Shown here: positions 1 to 11,470 of the stretch, in pieces
Numbering within the stretch: position 1 is the first letter of the stretch
Layout of the letters: each line of letters begins with the position of its first letter
Assembly: GCF_003589595.1 (NCBI RefSeq)
Contig: NW_020655740.1
Location: 742,730 to 806,729 of the forward strand
Length of the DNA: 64,000 bases
Source: Hyposmocoma kahamanoa
Lineage: Eukaryota; Arthropoda; Insecta; Lepidoptera; Cosmopterigidae
Direction: 5' to 3'
Program-made: the position numbers and the translations under genes
Notes under the pieces: generated by a model
The model's database searches: none
What the model saw: the letters and a program-made list of their open reading frames with translations, nothing else
What the model was told of the DNA's origin: nothing

Positions 1-1219
1 ACATAATTTGAAAAAGTCAAGATGTTCATCACAGTATTTTCTACTTGTATTTTTCAGTACTAGTATCGCGGATTGGCATCTCTATCACGAGAATGTGATT
101 ATGATATAAAAATAAAATGCTGAACAATTCTCAATTTGAGGTATTCTTGTTTAAACAACCATAAATTCAACAATAAACACGTCTTATTAAAGTTTTCATG
201 AGTGCGTGGCGCACGACAGTGCAAATTTTTATGCGTAAGGACAGATACAATTTTCTGCAGTGGATATCGACGTCGACAAATTTATATTAGTCATTGAAAG
301 TCGATGCAAAAAAATAAATAAGCTAAATAAATAAATAATGGCTTATTTATCTTATTTATCTAATCTAATGGCTTATTAATCTTTAGATTAATGCAGTGGC
401 TATTTTAGAACAAGTTGAAGAAGAAACTTGTGTAACAAGAAACTATGGATACGAAAATGCATTCAGAGAAGTGATGAACAAGGAGCTACTAATTCTCTTC
501 TAGGAAATAGCATTAGAAGATCCTAAAGAATACTTTGGAACGAATTAAAATAATTTAAGTTAGTTAAAATTAGTTAAAATCGTTGTCAAGTTAATGTCAA
601 CAATAATATGAATAATAATAATATACACCTATATTACATAATGTACGACAAACGTAATGTAAGCTACATACAAACTTATGAAACTTTCATGCACTGGAGG
701 ACGATATCATCAGAAGTTCAGCAAGCTAATATTAATATGCCTGGTAAAACAATAACATTTTCGATTATTACCACCTACTTTTGATATCCATTAATATTTT
801 TTAACTTTTTCTATTATAATACGTATACGTCTCTTCCTCTCTTTAGTCTTTGACGACTGCTTTTCTCAAACAATATGAGGATCATTGTTTGAGAAAAGCA
901 CTATATAAGCCTCGACGGGAACAGGGATTGCTTAACTCATATTAATAGAAGGCCGCGCAGGCGCTTGGCCTTGTAACTTATACTCAGACCGATAATGTAC
1001 TATTCTTAGCTTCATTTCTTTAAAATTTACACAAATTAAATATATAATTCTTTAAGCCAAGCCTTATTTCTATCAATTGCATGACTTTTTTCCTACTGTT
1101 TCACGTTTAAGGAGCTATTATTGAAGTTTTTAAGACACATTAAACTAGGAATCTATATTAAAACTTGAACCAATAATATAGTACAACTGTTTATTTATTA
1201 ATCTAAGATTTTATTCCAT
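1..1219. other. 3' flank of the transporter gene, AT-rich, no gene seen
   Basis: No coding region is recognisable. The stretch is AT-rich with short AATAAA-like runs near 310-360. TTTATT hexamers at 1190-1199 and about 1209 read as AATAAA on the minus strand, so the transporter probably has a very short 3' UTR ending near here. The one structured piece is the perfect hairpin at 858-900, listed separately. Confidence 0.5.
858..900. repeat. Perfect 17-bp-stem hairpin with 9-nt loop
   Basis: Bases 858-874 (TGCTTTTCTCAAACAAT) are exactly complementary to 884-900, with the loop at 875-883. The stem stops abruptly on both sides (C857 faces C901). It lies about 320 bp beyond the transporter stop codon. 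A 17-bp perfect stem is shorter than a usual insect pre-miRNA stem, so it may be the tip of an old MITE or an RNA structure; function is unknown. Confidence 0.6.
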
Positions 1220-4200
1220 TCAATTCATATTTTGAGCTTCTTGTATACTATCAGGTAATGCTCGTCCCTTAGTTTCGGGTAATAGTAAAACGACAAGTCC
1301 AGCCGCTAAAGGAACTACACCGAAAACCAATGTCGGTAACCACGTTATTGTCGTATTCAAATTGACTACAAAAGGTGCTATCATTGAACCGATTCTCATG
1401 GACATGGATGACGCTCCCAAGCCCATGTTTCTCACTACAGTAGGAAATAATTCTGACGTGTAAATATAAATCGATGCAGCGACTATAGCTGCAAAGCTTA
1501 CTCCCATAGTACCAAGGAGCAGGGTCATCCAGAAGGTGAGGTTTGGTACATTTCCAAGAGCGATAGTGCATGCCCCACACATGCAGAAGAAGAAGGATGT
1601 GGTAAATTTCCGCCCGAAGTACCTAATCAGATAGATGGAGAGCAGATTTGCAGGTATCTGAAAGTGACGTAATTTCAAATGAGCTATTTGTTTAATATTA
1701 TCTTAGTGTATAGTTTAGTAAGTAGTGGATATAAGAAAGGCACTAAAAGAAGCTTACGCATATCTCCTAAAGCACAAGTAAAATAAAGTAGATAAACTCC
1801 AGTAGTTACTTTGTTACCTGAATAGCTCCAGCAGCTGCGACACTCACGAAAGGGTTACTACTGGTGTGGCTAATATACTGATTGAGACCAAAGAAAATGA
1901 AGCCTAAAGCCAACCACATAAGTAACGAACATATCGTCGTCAGCCGCAGCGAGGGTCGGAATAAGGTCAGGTAGTTTGGTTTGACTTCCCTGGAGCAGGA
2001 TTTCCGATCCACCGACAATTTTATTAAGGTTTGCTCTATGTTCATTAGCGGTAGGTTGTTCCTGTAAAATATAATGTTGGTGCTATTAAAATAAGATTTT
2101 TAGTCGTATTCTACGTACATCCAATTTTGAGCATACATATTTACAGTTAACACGTTCGACCCAGGAACGTTTAATCACGTATACCGTAAATGTCGCTTCT
2201 AAACGTTCTTCGCTTATTGATGTCAGAAACACAATGTATATTCTATAGGCTTGACTATGTCTTAACCGTCAGGATGGCTGGTCGCTTGTGGCATCTGGCA
2301 CTGAGTGTATATTCAAGAATTGCTACCTAATTGCTACTATTTACTACCGTTTCTAAATAATTGCTACCTATGATATATTATGAGAAATTTAAAAAAAATT
2401 TTGACCAGCCGTTCTGACATCAGGATGGCTGGTCGCCTCTTTATTTAGCGAATGGAGCAGATTTTCCAGAAGTATGTATTACCAATAATTGGCTACCTTC
2501 ACGAATTAAAGGTATACGCTTCATATCTACATTAGTTAAAAAAAAACAGATTGAAAATTTCACCAAAATGTGCCTGACTAAACTAAAAAAGCAAAAGTTT
2601 TTAGTTCTTTATTGCCATAATATAAAGGGCAGGCGTTTAACAATTACTTCGAGGCGAACTTGTCTGGTGAGGTTGCTGATGTATAAAACCGAGAGGGTAG
2701 ATAACCATCATAACGCAATATGTGTATCATTTGTCATAAGTGGATCAAATTGTTTTAGTTTAATTTATCTGAGGATTCAAAGGTTTTGCTATTGCTGATA
2801 TTGAGTTTAATATTTATGTTTCTGGTTTAAGTAATGTTTGGTGACAACGAAGAGAGGAAGGAAGTTTGTTGTTGAAGCCACTCGATGAGCAAAAAAATGC
2901 ATTACTGCAAAAAAAGTATTTTTCCAGTAAATCTGACTTACCGCCATCTCCACTGTTTAGTGAAATTAGTACCCTTTTATCACATAAAATTTCCACACAG
3001 ACACTATATCTTTCTGCAAAGAAAAATTTCGACGTTTTCTTCAGTGGCCCTGAATTATCAGCTGCCTGCTGTTCGTTATGAAGATCCAAACAAAATTCTG
3101 TCTAATGATAATCAATCAAAAAAGGAATACAAGGACGAAGTAGCAGTCAGTACAATAGTAATTTATAATTTTATTATTGGTACCTATCAGTGGGAACGAA
3201 TGCAACCGTTAAGTAAACGTATAAAGTTAAATCATGGACCTGAGATTGTATTTAGAATGAAACATCGCTTGCCTACGCATCAGTGCGCCCATCTTTTGCG
3301 CGAAAAGATTTGGGAGGTTCATCCCAGTCTGCAGTTGGATATTTAAACAGTATTCTATTTCTAAGAATAATAAAATAACGTGCAAGGAATTTGCAAAGAA
3401 TGTGAGGCTAACACAAAAATTATAATTAACTGGCCTTCGAATAAAATAGCCCTGTATAAGTGCACTGTAACAAACTACGATAAAGATTTTGTTCATACTT
3501 TTGCTAAAAAATTAAAACTATATAATTTATTTAACAAATATGTAATTACAACTAAATTCTTCGTTAATATTGTTTTATACATCAGACACCTCACCAGACT
3601 AGTTCACCTCGAAGTAATTGTTGAACGCCTGCCCTTTATATTATGGCAATAAAGCACTAAAAACTTTTGCTTTTTAGTTTAGTCAGGCACTTTTTCGCAA
3701 AATTTTCAATCGGTTATATTTTTTAAATTAATGTAGATATGAAGCGTATACCTTTAATTCGTAAAGGTAGCAAATAGGTAGCAATTATTGGTAATACATA
3801 CTTCTGGAAAATGCTGAACAAAGAGGCGACCAGCCATCCTGACGTCAGATGGGCTGGTCAAAAGGTAGCAATTCTTGAATATACACTCAGTGCCAGGCGC
3901 CACAGGCGACGAATCAACTTTTGACGGTATTTTGCGATCTACCACACACATACATACCACAACGTTTATACCCGTCACACACAGCGCTGTGCGCCGAGGC
4001 AGAGGTCGACGTCGATTGACGTTTAGCAAATCACCCCAGCATACACGGGGAGCAGATCATTTTTCAACGTAGTTTAATTTGTAGGGAAGAGTATTGTGAC
4101 ACAATATAAGAATCTGAGTAATAGTATGAGACACTGATACTTACATTGCTGCGGCTTTAGTGACAATGCGTGTAGCCTCTTCGACGCGTCCACAGCTCAA

Positions 4201-6806
4201 CAGCCATCGAGGCGACTCACTCAGAAGGCAAAAGTAACTTATATACATGACCGGGGGTACTGCCAATGCCAGTAAATAGGTGTCCCAATTGCGGAAGTAG
4301 TATGCGAATGCGGGTATTGTCATGTGTCCTATGATGAACGGAATTTGAAACAGGCAACCGAAGATTTCCCGGTAGCTGCAATTTATATCACGTATTAAAC
4401 AGGCATAACGTAAAATATTTATAAATTTTGGCTGTGTAGGTGATCGGGAATTGGATAGTAGGTATCCATGGCAAGTGCATCTTAGGAAGGTGAACATAAA
4501 TGACTACATGTGGCTCATTTAATGATCATAGGGAATACTGCGTAGAGGTCTTTTGCGGTATACTGTATTTCATTACCTAGGACCAATTGCTTCCATGACT
4601 ATGACGAAGGAGATAACCATGGTACCTGCTGACGCCACGCCCAGGAAGAACCTGAGCGTCGTGAAAACGACGTAACTGGGAGAAAAGGGCAGCGCGAATC
4701 CAAGGCCTATTAAGAGTATCACCGATATCAGGAACATGTTTTTTCTGCCATATCTGAAAATAAGTTAATGTCTCTGACGCAAAGAAAAAGTTTGTATAAA
4801 TAAAAGTGGTTTATAGATTCATTAATACGTATTTTTATTCAGCCATATACCTACGCGACTGGAAGACTCTTTAGAAGACATGCCATGACCACAGAGACAA
4901 TAGACGTTGTTAATCTATTGTGCTATCTACAGGCATTCGGTGTAAAAAAAAATAAGACTATTGCGTTTTTTTTAAATATACTTGTATTTACGGTTCATAA
5001 TGACATAATGCAAATTATTGTTCACTAGCATAATTAAAATATCATTGATCGTAGGGTCTTTGTGTTATTTATCAGGAGTATAATTGGTATTCAGTGAGTC
5101 ACAATGCAATGCAAAATAGCGCAATGAAAGTAGTATTTTATTATTATTTTAAATATTTTAAGAGAAAAAAATACGACCGTGCATATGTTGTGGTTGGGTG
5201 CGATACGTAATATATAACAACAAATGACATATTTTTAGTCATATTATTAATTTATGGTATACAGACATTTGACACATTATTGCATGATATAAAGGTCACT
5301 ATGTATAATAGACGATTGATATAACAACTTTCAATCTAATATATAAGTGTATTATTACAACAGACAATTTTAAGCGTATGTTTTGATACAGACCTAATTA
5401 TTATCGGTGTTAGTAGGGTAAAACCGGGATAGATGCCCCACTTTTTGAAAGGGCCTCTTAATTTAAAAATTATTAGTTTACCATGAACAATTCCTATGGA
5501 TATAACTAGTTTAGTCTTTTACATTACATTAATACATGATATTATTCATCTAACATTTACTGATTTTGAAGAAATCGACTATTTGTAAACCTATTTTTTT
5601 GAGGATAGATGCCTACCTATATGGATAGACGCCACACAATGAAAATACCAAGAATGATGATGATGATGACGCAGATGCCCTTTAGAATCAAATAGTAAAA
5701 TTCATAATAAAATGTTTTATTTGTAATCTTTAATATATTGTATATTCATATTACATCTTTAATAATAAATATATACGTATTTAAAGTTACTACCTACTTC
5801 ACTTCGTATTTTTGTAGCTATCGAAACATTCTATACAAAAATGTTCGCTGTTTAAACCATTTTAAACTATTATCATTTACTTGTCTTTCACTAAAATAAT
5901 GTATTTTTTTATTTTCTTTTCCTAACTTTCTTGTATTGTCCTTTGCCCCTAACCTATACCGCAAAAAATCGAGGCGTCTATCCTATTCGATATGGATAGA
6001 TGTCCTTTTATTATATAACTAAGCTATATACAAAAGAGCGATTATTGACACCTAGGTGCGCAGTTAATGAACCAGTGTATAGTTATAATAAAAATAAAAC
6101 GGAATTTGTTATAACTTACAAAATTATGCGACAGTAAATACTTGCGTCTGAAATTTTGAACCGTTTATCGTGTTCGTCGCGGAGATAAACGCATGCACAA
6201 GCCAAACGCGTCTATTCCACACGAAGCCCTGCAGGAACTTTGATGAGTGGTGTCTATACTCCTTATTTAAACTAATTATTCTTTGTTTCGATTTGGGGAA
6301 GTTAGGCTTTTTGAAAACGAGGCATCTATCCCACTGCGGCATCTGTCCCGGTTTTACCCTAGGTGGTCAACTTACCTGTCAGAAAGAAAACCAAACAAGA
6401 TGCTCCCAATGAGGATCCCAAACTGCAATATCGTCTGCGTGAGGCTCGCTAGCCAGGCGCGGTCGCATATCAGATCCCACTCGGATAATATCGTGTTCTC
6501 GAAGGGACTGGTGTCGTACTCGTACCGTACGCAATCGGCATAACACGTAGCATTCGACACCAGCCCAATTTCTAACGCAGCCAGTAACGATGCGATGTTT
6601 GCAGTAGAATTTGCAAACTCCACGCACCAGTAATCCATTTTTGGCGTCAAAAATAGAATAGCCATCTGAACCCATCCTGAAGACAACTTCACCATAGACA
6701 CAGAAGCGAAAATAATGAACTGCCAAAGTCCAAATTCACCGACTAGTTTCGCGAATTGATCTTCCTTTTGCGTTGAAGATACGGTCGTTGAAAGTCGTTG
6801 GACCAT
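1220..6806 (-). CDS. Organic cation transporter-like protein (SLC22 family, MFS), 5 exons, 506 aa
   Basis: Complete gene on the minus strand. Coding exons are 6806-6376, 4753-4577, 4375-4145, 2061-1818 and 1657-1220; every junction is GT..AG and phases join without a break (1,521 nt, 506 codons plus stop). The start ATG at 6806 has A at -3. The product is a 12-helix major-facilitator transporter that should move organic cations, carnitine-like compounds or xenobiotics across the plasma membrane; the substrate cannot be read from sequence. Visible signatures are the first helix near residues 26-50, the loop 2-3 motif DRYGRK (143-148) split across exons 1/2, GVASAG in exon 2, ESPRWL at 256-261 in exon 3, and a C-terminal PETKGRALPD. 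The first extracellular loop is short but keeps cysteines (CVEF, CYADC). Length is near the 500-560 aa of insect Orct proteins. Introns 1 and 3 carry transposons. Family assignment is firm; orthology is not. Confidence 0.93.
2281..3910. mobile_element. DNA transposon with long terminal inverted repeats, inside transporter intron 3
   Basis: The left arm (about 2281-2689) and right arm (about 3572-3910) are inverted copies of each other. They run from the outer GTCGC..GTGGC block through GGCACTGAGTGTATATTCAAG and the GATGGCTGGTCGCCTC block to TGATGTATAAAAC at the inner edge. The left arm is longer because of extra TTGCTAC-type repeats. The 0.9 kb core (2690-3571) is not repetitive and holds broken reading frames on the plus strand, for example 2866-3081 and 2885-3346, which may be decayed transposase. 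No target duplication is clear, so superfamily is not assigned. Confidence 0.75.
4754..5413. other. Transporter intron 1, part not covered by the MITE
   Basis: AT-rich intron sequence between exon 2 and the MITE at 5416-6359. Nothing recognisable is seen apart from runs of A/T. Confidence 0.5.
5416..6359. mobile_element. MITE-like element with GGGTAAAACCGGGA termini and TA target site
   Basis: The left end reads TA|GGGTAAAACCGGGATAGATGCC (5414 on) and the right end is its inverted copy, ..CCCGGTTTTACCC|TA (to 6361). The termini are about 22 bp and TA flanks both sides, the pattern of Tc1/mariner- or pogo-type elements. A GATAGATGCC/GGCATCTATCC motif recurs inside (around 5606, 5630, 5990, 6320). 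No transposase is visible; the frame at 6124-6342 (minus) is not family-like. The right end lies 14 bp from the exon 1 donor GT (6375-6374), so the first intron opens almost directly into the element. Confidence 0.8.
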
Positions 6807-6869
6807 CTTGATGTGGCACTTTTTGCGCTTTCAATTATTAGTTATAACTTTTACAAACAGACAGACAAA

Positions 6870-7220
6870 GCTAATCCGAATTTCAGCACTGTTATAAACG
6901 ATGTTTTTGTTTTCGCAATAAATTAGTGTAGTTCTCAACGGTTGACAAATTTGTTGCCACTATCCGGAGTTTCAGTTACTTAAGTAATTTAAATATTTAT
7001 TTTAGAACAATATTCAAAGCCTTTGGTTGACTTCTTAGTGGTAGATTGTACGAAATAAAACTGATATAACTGCATCGCTTGTTTTCACTGTACAGCTGTC
7101 ACCTGCGAAAAATTTGTAATATTTATTTAGACACTGATTAGGTATCCTGTACGAAGAATTTTTATTACTTGTAAGTTGGTCTAATCGTACATGTATGTAC
7201 TATTGTACAGTATTCTAATA
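6870..7220. other. 5' flank of the transporter gene
   Basis: AT-rich upstream region. No convincing TATA box or further coding exon could be picked out, so the transcription start of the transporter is unknown. Confidence 0.4.
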
Positions 7221-7877
7221 GGAAATGAAACTATTTTTCGGTAAACGGTCACGGTTGATTGAGGTGGTACAGTCTTCAACCAGTTATATCTAATATTGAT
7301 GCAAACCCCCCTATTTTTTCACTATAGTTACAAAAGTTATTAATTAAATGTCTTATTTTTAATTTTACAAAGAAACATTCCAATTTACGCTACATTACGT
7401 TTTACTAATTATTTTATTGAATGAATTTTTATTGAGATAAATTTATTGTTAATTATTAATAGAAATTAGAATAAATGAAAACATATTAATTAGTGCTGCA
7501 GTCTTATGCCTGTTTCGGATTTCCATCAGAGGAAATACTGGATCCCAAACTGGTGATACGGGGAAACCATCTTCCCTGTTTCCCTGTGTTCAACAGGGTA
7601 GACGATTAAAACGTAATGCAGCGTAAATTGGAATGTTTCTTTGTAAAATTAAAAATAAGGTATTTAATTAATAACTTTTTTAAGTATAGTGAAAAAATAG
7701 GATGGTTTACATTAATATTGGACATAGCTGGTTGATGACTGTACCGCCTCAGTCAACCGTGACCACGGGACCAAAACGTTGGTTTGTTTTAAAAACAAAT
7801 ACGAGTATACGCTGCTTAAATCCAGAAAAATAGTTTCATTTTCTATGTGTAACAATCGTGAAAACCTAAGAACTTGT
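7221..7877. mobile_element. Foldback element (family B), copy 1
   Basis: Arms of roughly 180-260 bp are inverted copies: GGAAATGAAACTATTTTTC and a GTTGACTGAGG-like block on the left, and their complements ending ..GTTTCATTTTCTATGTGTAACAATCG on the right. The AT-rich core contains GAGGAAATACTGG and AACAGGGTAGACG. The left arm lacks the inner AAACAAACC hairpin found in copy 2, so this copy is a deleted derivative. The same arrangement recurs at 40310-41016. No coding capacity is seen. Confidence 0.75.
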
Positions 7878-8149
7878 AATTTTAATGGTACACAGATTAT
7901 TTCTTCAAATTTTATTCATCTGTACGTGATAAGATACGGTCTTGAAGACAAACCAAGGGCATGCTGGAGATTTGAAACTGTTCAAGTACACCTCAAATAT
8001 TTTAGTTCGTTTATTATCTTTGATCATTTTTCTTTGCGATGTTTCTTCGATTCTGTCATTCATAATCTAACATAGTTTTATGAAATTGTTGGCCGTCTTT
8101 TGAGCTTACATGTATAATTATTATTATTAACAATTATTTTTTATCGAGT

Positions 8150-8490
8150 TCTTTCGTTTCAGGATTGTTACACATCACAAATGAAACTGTTTTTTCGCAT
8201 CTGTTTATAGGTCGCATGGCCACGGCTGGCCGTGATGATAAAATCACCAATAAGTTATGTTCAATGTTAATAGAACCCATCTGTTTGTCACTATAATAAC
8301 CCTCTTGGTAGTTTAAATACGTTATTTTTAATATACTGTTCTTTCTATTTAAACCTTAGGTATGAATTGTTAGTAAATTAAATTGAATTTGAAATAAATG
8401 AAAACCGTAACCGTGGTACCTGGAAAGTGCCGGAAATGTAGGATTGTTTGAAAAAACAAATATACGCGATATAGATCCGAAATTGTCGCT
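8150..8490. mobile_element. Decayed foldback element (family B)
   Basis: The left remnant (about 8155-8245) carries GATTGTTACACAT and AATGAAACTGTTTTTTCG, then GGTCGCATGGCCACGG. The right remnant (8414-8480) carries TTGTTTGAAAAAACAAATATACGCGAT. Both are inverted parts of the family B arm, more diverged than copies 1 and 2. Confidence 0.5.
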
Positions 8491-8827
8491 AATTTGATGC
8501 TACACTGAGGCAATTTTACTTCTTGTAATGTCACAGAGAATGGATTTCAATTGATTTATTAATTTTATTTAAAAATGACGGCCAAATTTTCTTCAAACGT
8601 AAATATTTATCATGTTACAGATGTGTTAACTTACATAATTAAATTTTGCCAAAATTACAACTCGGTTAATGTAGCCCCAATTTCATTTATAATCCGTTAC
8701 CGTTAAAATGTTAAGATAGGTTCCTTGCAAAGGACTCGTGTTATTTTATGACCCAAAAGGGCAATTTGGGGAATGAATTTTTCTATATTGGTTCTCGTCT
8801 GCGAGTAAGATATTATTATATAACATG

Positions 8828-9113
8828 CATTGACTTACAAATAAATGGACGACGGGTCTAATACAAAAATCACGAAAAAAATGTCCCAAGTCAACCTATT
8901 TAAACGTAGTGACATATAAAGGAATATGAAAAAGCTAAAACGTTGAATTTAAATTGTAATGTCATCGCAGTACTGTCTAATTTTGCTTGCTTCGCTGTCA
9001 GTCGAACAAACGAAGACTAAAGCGTGAATGACGCTATGTATACGATTTTAACGCCCTATAAGTTCGGACACTTTTTAGCGCGGACCCGACGTCCATATAA
9101 TTGTAAGTCAATG
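8828..9113. mobile_element. MITE with 8-bp target duplication (hAT- or P-like), copy 1, 286 bp
   Basis: Termini are CATTGACTTACAA and TTGTAAGTCAATG, with terminal repeats of about 31 bp (imperfect). The perfect 8-bp direct duplication ATAACATG flanks it (8820-8827 and 9114-9121). Other copies are at 16968-17253, 46452-46679 and 52063-52225. It is noncoding. 8-bp duplications with ends starting CA fit hAT or P-type transposons. Confidence 0.92.
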
Positions 9114-9192
9114 ATAACATGTATTAAATTCTGTGTGAAATCGTGTTCTCTTAGTGACAATTGAGTGCATACTTTATTTTTGTACTGTCGAG

Positions 9193-9425
9193 GGACGGGA
9201 CGAACAAGTCGTGCGCTTCACGGTAAGCTACACGCCTGTCTATAACAGTTGCACTGCCACTCAGAGCTTTAAATCACAAACATCTGAGGGGCACGGCCAG
9301 TGCGCCCGTAGCGTACCCTTCAACACAGTAATCCTAACATTACTACTTGGCGATAGAAATAGGTAAGGTGGCAGTACTTGCCTGGACGAACTCTTTCTCG
9401 AGGATCTCTACTGCCACTGTTTTAG
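9193..9425 (+). repeat. Family A interspersed repeat
   Basis: Begins GACGGGACGAACAAGTCGTG and ends with the GAACTCTTTC..CTCTACTGCC block. A portion is deleted between GCGCCCGT and CCCTTCAAC. Family A occurs about 20 times in this window in both orientations. Its class is unresolved (short, noncoding, possibly a LINE 3' end or a non-autonomous DNA element). Confidence 0.8.
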
Positions 9426-9690
9426 TGTAGGAGTTGAACTACCATCAATGAATGCTTTTAAAAAAATTTTATTATCCCTCCTGCGTAAAGAGTCGTAAGA
9501 CCAAATGCGTAATTTACAAGGGAATGTTGTAATATGTTGGAAGGACTAAAATTAGCAAAAATTTTGCAATAAACTTTGCTACGTACTCATACTCATTATT
9601 TTTTACGTCTTATAAGTAATTTTATATGTGAGAAATGCTTGGGGTGTCGTGGACGTACGTCTATTGTTGTATGAATGTATATGTTTACAG

Positions 9691-9825
9691 GCAGTACAGC
9701 TCCTTGTGCAAGAGTTCGTCCAGGGAAGCACTGCCACCTTTCCTATATCTGCTGCCAGGCAGTAATGTCAGCATTACTGTGTTCCGTTTTGGAAGCCGTT
9801 TACCACCAGACACACGACTTGTTGA
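9691..9825 (-). repeat. Family A repeat, internal-deletion variant
   Basis: The ..CCGTTTTGGAAGCCG block joins directly to TTTACCACCAG..CACGACTTGTT, skipping about 140 bp of the family A body. The same junction occurs in the copy at 12283-12436. Confidence 0.8.
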
Positions 9826-10047
9826 CTGCACGCAGGGCAGAGTAGAGTAGTGCAGAGCAGAAGGCACTAGACTGCGTGGATGGGCACCAAAGCGATGGAC
9901 GGACCGAATAAAGTCTACAGTGGGCGGTTCTTTGCATGAATGTTCGAGGGAGTCCACTAACAGAGGGCGAGCCCCTAACAAACGTTTTCCGCGATGACCA
10001 CGACCGCTCTGACAAGAGTGCAACGAAAAAGAAGATAAGTAATTTAC

Positions 10048-10183
10048 CTGTCAGAAAGATAACCAAACAAGATGCTCCCAATGAGGATACCAATCTGCAA
10101 TATCGTCTGCGTAAGGCTTGCTAACCATGCGCGGTCGCATGTCAGATCCCACTCGGATAATATCGTGTTCTCAACGGGACTGG
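10048..10183 (-). pseudogene. Truncated duplicate of the 3' end of SLC22 transporter exon 1
   Basis: This 136-bp piece aligns without gaps to 6376-6511, the end of transporter exon 1, and keeps the splice donor (CAG|GTAAAT at 10048/10047). In the minus frame it is open and encodes a closely similar peptide, with I-to-T, F-to-I and F-to-Y replacements; WDLTCDRAWLASL and GSILFGYLSDR can be read. Homology stops sharply near 10183, so the first 100 codons and the start are missing and no further exons were found nearby. It is best read as a remnant of a tandem transporter paralogue. A detached alternative exon is possible but unsupported. Confidence 0.75.
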
Positions 10184-10688
10184 CCCTCGAGGAAATTTTC
10201 TATTAATCTATAAACTTTCTGACTTTTTTATGGATCTACCTGCTTCTATATATACATATATATAATAGAATAAACAATTCAGTACCAAAATACGAGTAGA
10301 TGTAATTCCACAAACTTCTGAGGTTGTTTTTTTTTTATAAAAAAGTTTATGATTTCTTCTTAATTATAATGTTATTATTATAGTTTATGTAACTTATCAC
10401 TAATCAGTGAGCTAGGAAACTAGTTAAATAAATACAATAAGTAATTTTACTGTTCAATATAATAACTTACAAAAGATGCCTCTATTTTTCTATTTTACAA
10501 TACATTACGTAGGAGGTGTCGACGTGAGCAATAAAGGGCTTAAACAATCATGTGTCTTTACATAATATTAGCTTACATAAGATACGTTATAGTTATAAAC
10601 AGCTCAGAATATACCTAGTTTTATCACTTTTAAAAACATTAGCTATTCGCAAGTTAACTGAGATATTATTGACTACTTGTCTAGATCT
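10184..10688. other. AT-rich spacer
   Basis: No gene or repeat family recognised; low-complexity A/T tracts only. Confidence 0.4.
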
Positions 10689-10805
10689 AGATCTTTGCGA
10701 TTTAAAGTCCTGAATGGCACTGCAGCTGCTAGGACAGGCGCGTAGCTTACCATCAGACGCACGATCGTGTTTGTCCTGTCATTTGATATAATTAAAATAT
10801 AAAAA
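10689..10805 (-). repeat. Family A repeat, 5'-truncated
   Basis: Carries AGATCTTTGCGATTTAAAG, the GGCACTGCA block and the end CTGTCATTTGATATAATTA, then an A-rich tail that abuts SINE-1 directly at 10806. Confidence 0.7.
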
Positions 10806-11040
10806 GACCTCCGTGGTCGAGTGGTTTGTACACCGGTTTTCATGGCGTCGCCGTCTTTGAGGCCGCGGGTTCAATCCCCGGCCGGGTCCATGGAGAAAAC
10901 TAACTTTTGTATATTGTCGCGGGTCTGGGTGTTTGTGGTACCGCCGTTGTTTCCGATTTCCTTAACACAAATGCTTTAGCTACTTACTTTGGGACCAGAG
11001 CAACATATGTGATGTAGGCCAGTATCTATTTCTTTTATTT
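10806..11040 (+). mobile_element. SINE-1, tRNA-derived retroelement
   Basis: The head is tRNA-like: A box TGGTCGAGTGG and B box GGTTCAATCCC, as RNA polymerase III needs, followed by CCGGCCGGGTCCATGG. The body (GGTCTGGGTGTTTGTGGTACC.. GGACCAGAGCAACATATG) is unrelated to tRNA and ends in a T-rich tail. The long non-tRNA body and the lack of a clean acceptor stem argue against a real tRNA gene. Confidence 0.8.
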
Positions 11041-11251
11041 TATTAAATACACGCACTGCAACAACGTATATGAAAATAATTTATTGTTAAAAGTTGTTAT
11101 TGGCAATCGTTAGGTCAGTCCTATTCTCGAAGGGTCACATTTGGCCATGAGACTAGAGGTCAGATAAAGATAAGGTCGTTGAAGTTCTCACACTGCGCTT
11201 GCACACCGCCGTGACCGCCGTGACTGTGGCTGCACTCTTATTAGTTTTACG

Positions 11252-11470
11252 ATAATAATAATAATAAACGCACACACTCGACATAGCCCCGTACTAGGGA
11301 AACCCCGTGTCGCGGGCCATGGACACACACATAGACAACCACAAATTACACCCAAACTCACGAGAGAAATAAATGTAGGCTATACAAATATTTCTCCCGG
11401 CCCGGGAACCAAACCTGGGACCACTGCGTAGCAGTCCGGCATGGTAACCGTTCGGCCACAGAGGCAGTTA
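11252..11470 (-). mobile_element. SINE-2 copy 1, tRNA-derived
   Basis: On the minus strand the head reads TGCCTCTGTGGCCGAACGGTT (A box TGGCCGAACGG) with a B-box-like GGTTTGGTTCC, then the body CTCGTGAGTTTGGGTGTAA.. CGGGGCTATGTCGAGTGTG and an (ATT)n tail at 11252-11267. Other SINE-2 copies are at 13771, 34366, 44862, 45254 and 62448. Confidence 0.85.

Noticed and set aside
858..900. A microRNA precursor
   Set aside because: The stem is only 17 bp with no extension, too short for a normal pre-miRNA; kept as a hairpin only.
6124..6342. A 72-codon minus-strand frame as an extra transporter exon
   Set aside because: It lies within the GGGTAAAACC MITE and has no transporter-like sequence; exon 1 joins exon 2 in phase without it.
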